A stretch of 64,000 nucleotides of DNA from Brienomyrus brachyistius. Lineage: Eukaryota; Chordata; Actinopteri; Osteoglossiformes; Mormyridae. Location of the stretch: contig NC_064539.1 of the NCBI RefSeq assembly GCF_023856365.1, positions 28,547,493 through 28,611,492 of the forward strand, in the 5' to 3' direction. This document shows positions 60,099 through 64,000 of this stretch, piece after piece (position 1 is the first letter of the stretch; each line of letters starts with the position of its first letter). Made by a program: the position numbers and the translations under genes. The notes below the pieces were generated by a model. The model did not search any database. It was not told where the DNA came from and worked only from the letters and a program-made list of their open reading frames with translations.

Positions 60099-60813
60099 GG
60101 GGTAGACTCTAAAATCTACACAACCCTGTACTAAATAAATGGCTAGAAGATGAAAAACTCCATATATAATTATTTTTTTCTAATCATGACAAAATATATA
60201 GAGACACAACATAGCAAATTTTAGATTTTTACTAAATAATTCAAAAAATCTTTGAGTTAGATTAATCGGCTTTTACACAAACAGCATCACATCTCTGCTA
60301 CAAATGAACACCTGGTGTTTGTTTCTAGGACTTACGAGCGTACCGATCTCGCACAATTACACTGAGTGGTGGCAGTGAAATGTTACAAGTCATGGGTCAA
60401 GCTACTAATTTTTAGAAAAATTTGTTTGAATGAATTTGATACAGTTCTGTCTACAGTGCTCGCAGAAAGTCTGTTTATATGTAAAAAATGTTTAAAAATA
60501 ATATATAATACATTACAAACAACCCTAAGTTTTAAGTAAACATTCATTCCAAATAGTGCTAATCTGAAACCCAAATTGTGGTTCTAAAAAAGCCATTCTG
60601 AGTTAAAACATTCATTGGTAAGCAATCACACTGGGTGCTTTTTATTTAGTAACACCTTTGCAATAACATAAAACACCAAACGTTTGTGTTTAGTGTCCTT
60701 TTGGGAGCCAATGACTACAATTGCAATTAATAGCAAAATAGCAAAAAAATAAGTGAATTAGTCAGTCAAAAAAAATGATAACACTTAATAAAAATAAAAT
60801 GCCCGTGTGGAAG
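60099..60813. other. Unique AT-rich DNA
   Basis: No gene recognised. Confidence 0.3.
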
Positions 60814-61043
60814 AGGTTAAACATTGTGCAGTGTGCAGGTATGTTAAACATTGTGCAGTGTGCAGGTATGATAAACATTTTGCAGTGTGCAGGTATGTTA
60901 AACATTGTGCAGTGTGCAGGTATGTTAAACATTGTGCTGTGTGCAGGTATGTTAAACCTTGTGCAGTGTGCAGGTATGTTAAACATTGTGCAGTGTGCAG
61001 GTATGTTAAACATTGTGCAGTGTGCAGGTATGTTAAACATTGT
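60814..61043 (+). repeat. 27-bp minisatellite
   Basis: Unit GGTATGTTAAACATTGTGCA + GTGTGCA repeats at exact 27-base spacing from 60838 to 61027, about 8.5 copies with one to three substitutions each. Because 27 is a multiple of three, three frames (two plus, one minus) stay open and would give nine-residue peptide repeats (MLNIVQCAG and similar). No start context or splice signals support translation. Confidence 0.95.
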
Positions 61044-61894
61044 TTATTAATGGACTTTCGTTAAAAGACCAATAACTTTGCAGGATTGTTGCAGAATTGG
61101 GCGAGCTTTGCAGGACTTTTTGTGAGCACTGCATATATTATAGGTGGATAGTGTTTGTAGATCTATCTACCTAAACACATTTACGAGGCAAACAACATTG
61201 TCTGGGAGTCGAAAGTCTAACAGACCTCAATCACATGGAAAACTGTACTTTTATTTTATGAAGCTTGCTAATAAAACCTTTTTAATTAAACTGAAGATTT
61301 TTAATTTCATTATTGTTGTGCACTATGGCCAGCTTAGTTATAACACCATGACACAACGAACCTCACTGTCTGGATTTATTCACAAGCCTGATAGCTATGA
61401 GCTGGTTGCGTGTTTCCAAACTCTGCTATGTTTTAGGCTACAACACAGTTATTAACATAAAATAAGATTGGACTCTATGGCTTATAAATACAGTTGAGTC
61501 ATAGAAAAACAAGAATATAGAAATTTGCTTTCATCCATAAAAACATGCCCAAACTCTCTGACAATGGGCGACTCTCTGCTGGCAATGTGGCAGACTGACC
61601 GGACGCACGCCCTGCTCGACCCTCTGCTGCTATGTAAAAGGTCAGTGTTCCATTTAACCCTGTGTTAGGCTGTACTCCACGCTCCCCTATATAAAAAAAA
61701 CTCCTTAGAAATAATCGCTGTATGACTTTCAATAATATATATTTAATATTAATTATTTAATTAATTAAATAATCACTCCATTTTCCTTATCATTTTAAAA
61801 CTTTCATGATTTCTTGGTAAATATGTCAATTATGCTTTGCTTTAAATTATTCAAATTAACTGGCCAGATTTACAAATTCGCGGCTTTGAACCAT
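61044..61894. other. Unique AT-rich DNA
   Basis: No gene recognised. A perfect 22-base AT-only palindrome lies at 61752-61773. Confidence 0.3.
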
Positions 61895-62234
61895 GCACAC
61901 ACTCACACACACGTTTGTATTCATATCTTTGTCGGGACCATCCATTCATTTCTAAGGGAAACCCCTAATCCCAACAACAGAAACCTTAACCCCCACCCAG
62001 CACTAACCTTAACCATAAGTAACCAAACGTAATACAAGATTTTTGACATTTTTTAGTTTTTTTGATCACAGCATTTGAAAGTTTTTTTGATGCAGTCACA
62101 GCATTATAAAATTGTGATTATTCAAATAGGGGCCTGAAAAATGTCCCCCGGAGTAAGAGAGTTTCAGGTTTTACCACAATTTGGGGACATTTTGGTCCCC
62201 AAATGTGATCTATGCAAACCCACACACACACACA
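61895..62234 (-). repeat. (TG)n-flanked repeat, copy 5
   Basis: About 340 bases, minus orientation, with (AC)n at both ends. Contains TTTGTCGGGACCATCCATTC, CCATTCATTTCTAAGGGAAAC, CTAACCTTAACCATAAGTAA, CCAAACGTAATACAAGA, and near the right end ATTTGGGGACATTTTGGTCC + CCAAATG. It matches copy 4 in reverse along its length, with an internal duplication around GATCACAGCATT/AGTCACAGCATT. Confidence 0.75.
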
Positions 62235-62687
62235 TTTTTATTGCTCCTCACAGTATAAGGAAATATGATGCTAAAGTATCATCTCCCCCCCCCCCACCAT
62301 TCACCCCCCCACCATTCACCCCTTCGGCTTTGGCTGCCTTCCGGTGCCTTTGTATGAGAGAGCCACCCGCATGTGTATGGGCGGTGAAGCACATCCCCAC
62401 ACGACCAGCCTGCGGCGAGCCCCCCCCCCCCCCCGCGCTGAACTGAGCACCAGCAGGCTCGCAATATGCGGCAACATAACGAGCGTGATGCCGATGCCAT
62501 CCGCCACGCAGGGGCGCTTTCGGAAATACCAACAGCCTCATTCCTTAAACCGCCATTAGCTCTCGCTTCCAGCTGCTCCTCTTCGCCGCCGCCAAAGATC
62601 ATTCGCGCCAATCGCAGTTCTACCTGCGCTGCGTGACCTTGATTGACCTTCTGATGAAACCCCAAAGGTCAGACGGCGACAGGGCGC
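62235..62687. other. Unique, CpG- and C-run-rich DNA
   Basis: C-runs at 62285-62296 and 62421-62434 and moderate CpG. Overlapping frames on both strands (62248-62665) are glycine/proline-rich and compositional. No gene recognised. Confidence 0.3.
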
Positions 62688-62985
62688 CCCGGGGGGTGGC
62701 ACAGTGCTCTCACACCTTCCGGGATTGAATGATCTTCCCATGTTCGTGCGGGTTTCCAACGGAAAATCTGCTTTCCGGCAGCTGCCCAAAAACATGCAGT
62801 TAAATTAACTGTTGTTTAAAAAAGATGTCCTTAGTGTCTGACTGTGTGTGGGTGTGTGTCCTGTAAAGGGCCAGCGTTCCATTCGGGGTTTCCATGCGGA
62901 CATGCCATGTGCTTCCAGGGATGGCATCCAGGTTGACGCTGCCATCCCATATTGGATAAGTGGTTGTGGAAATGGGATGGATGGT
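62688..62985 (+). mobile_element. (GGAT)n-type SINE, diverged, uninterrupted
   Basis: GGGTGGCACAGTGCTCTCAC, ATGTTCGTGCGGGTTTCC, AAAAACATGCAGTTAAATTA, CCTGTAAAGGGCCAGCGTTC and, at the end, GGATAAGTGGTTGTGGAAAT + GGGATGGATGG follow the order of the SINE at 25041. Here the site that holds the (TG)n-flanked repeat in other copies is uninterrupted. Confidence 0.65.
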
Positions 62986-63679
62986 TAGAGTCCATGGTCG
63001 AATATCTTGGGGATCTGAACTGATGATCTTCAGATTCCTAATTCATGCTCTTGCCTGCCATGTAAATATATCACTATAAAGACTGATTGGCAAAATCACA
63101 CATATGAAGGATGCAGACAGACAATATCCTGGCTTCCTTAAACTGCCTTTGGGATCCTTTTGCTCTAAATGGCAGACCGACTTCATATTTCTGTACACAG
63201 CACATCGCAAGTGATGCACAAGTGCCTGGGCGATTGGCTGTGGAACGGCTGCGATCCAAGAAAACGGAGAGTGGAATTCACACCAAAGCGACAAGTGTTT
63301 CAAACAGCCGAGTAGGACGGCAGAAAGAAGTAAAGCGAACTGAAATCTTCATCGACTCCCACTCAAGTGTTTGACAAATAAGAAAACACCAAAACAAGAT
63401 GAAAAACATGAAACCTACACCGAAGAACGACAAACCTGCTCATTTCATCTGACATTTTTTTTAAATATACTCATTTTAATTCTCCTTTTCTCATTGCTTG
63501 TCTGCCTTTTTGTAGACCTTATACTCAATAAAAAAGGCCCATAACATGGTGTCCCTGGGCTCGAAATTTTGTGCAAGGTCAACCTCTCAGGTACAGTACA
63601 TCATGACATACTATCTGTGGGAGTGGCACATTTGTGGACAATAATTTAAAAAAAAGATTTGAACACATAGCCATTATTG
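62986..63679. other. Unique interval
   Basis: No gene recognised. Frames at 63043-63374 overlap on both strands. A tRNA-like minus-strand segment near 63010-63060 is too weak to call. Confidence 0.3.
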
Positions 63680-63745
63680 TAGGTTGGCATTCCATCTTGG
63701 GTGTTCCCCTGCCCTCTGCGTGCTGAAACGGATGGACGCGTTACA
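63680..63745 (+). repeat. SINE body fragment
   Basis: GTTGGCATTCCATCTTGGGT, GTTCCCCTGCCCTCTGCGTG and AAACGGATGGACG resemble the 3' body of the (GGAT)n SINE (CTGGCATCCCATCCTGGGTTGTACCCTGCC). Short and diverged. Confidence 0.4.
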
Positions 63746-63794
63746 CAAATCCATAAATTAAGCTTAGGTTGAAGTCTACAACATATGACAAATG

Positions 63795-63960
63795 AACCTT
63801 TCCATCCATCTCTCCATCATCATCCATGCAAACATCCATATGTCTGTGTTCCATAATTGTTTATCCGATACAGGGTTGCTTATCCCAGGATGCATGAAGA
63901 TGGGATGTCAGTTCATCGCAGGGCACACACGCAAATGCATTTAACTTTGAATGCAAAGGA
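63795..63960 (-). repeat. (GGAT)n-type SINE 3' body, minus orientation
   Basis: A degenerate CCATCCAT run (63800-63832) leads to CCATAATTGTTTATCCGATA, CTTATCCCAGGATGCATG and TTCATCGCAGGGCACACAC. On the minus strand these are GTGTGCCCTGCGATGAA ... GGATAAACAATTATGG, the SINE 3' half. Confidence 0.55.
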
Positions 63961-64000
63961 GAATGCGCTACAGATAGTGAAAGATAGATGCACTGACAGA

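Noticed and set aside
60762..61064. Frames of 85-92 codons with nine-residue repeats on both strands
   Set aside because: A 27-bp minisatellite without stops keeps several frames open at once; no start or splice context.
61752..61773. Perfect 22-bp AT palindrome as a regulatory site
   Set aside because: Pure A/T sequence in an AT-rich stretch; such palindromes arise by chance and nothing else supports function.

Overview
This window reads as nuclear DNA of a ray-finned fish, most likely a teleost. I infer this from the repeats: several Tc1-family transposon lineages of teleost type, tRNA-derived SINEs ending in the LINE-like tail around GCTTTGGATAAAAG, a SINE with a (GGAT)n tail, and LINE 3' ends with tails typical of fish genomes. 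There is no operon structure, no bacterial gene and no convincing multi-exon gene. Nearly all open frames are short and compositional, or come from repeats. The window is probably intergenic or intronic. Family assignments are from memory of consensus sequences, not from a search.

Layout. 1-1 kb: unique AT-rich sequence. 1.07-1.68 kb: minus-strand LINE relic. 5.8-6.0 kb: 3' end of another LINE. 7.87-8.53 kb: two Tc1-family transposase relics joined tail to tail. 8.5-16.5 kb: unique sequence with a few blocks that look like conserved noncoding DNA. 16.5-18.5 kb: a repeat cluster with a LINE tail, a 151-bp palindromic foldback element and the best-preserved transposon here, a Tc1 element of about 1.17 kb with near-identical 285-bp inverted repeats and an internally deleted transposase. 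21.08-22.35 kb: a 68-bp minisatellite split by another foldback element. 25.0-25.4 kb: a SINE bounded by a perfect 12-bp target duplication, with a doubled 5' head. 27-33 kb and 33.9-40 kb: mostly unique, with G-runs and CpG-rich patches. 40.29-41.75 kb: a 1.45-kb minisatellite of 15-bp units in higher-order blocks. 42-45.8 kb: SINE remains. 52.3-52.5 kb: second 151-bp palindrome. 53.6-53.85 kb: small CpG island. 55.88-57.95 kb: a Tc1 relic abutting a 1.26-kb nonautonomous DNA transposon that holds nested inverted repeats. 58.6-59.3 kb: a SINE interrupted by a (TG)n-flanked repeat. 60.06 kb: short interstitial telomere-like array. 60.8-61.04 kb: 27-bp minisatellite.

The most interesting patterns concern repeat biology. 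A family of 325-345-bp elements (five copies, two truncated) is bordered by (TG)n, and two copies interrupt a SINE at the same TG-rich site. The two 151-bp palindromes are about 35 kb apart. Two weak candidate coding exons, both on the minus strand, lie at 33.63-33.86 kb and about 46.12-46.18 kb. I found no new multi-gene system.
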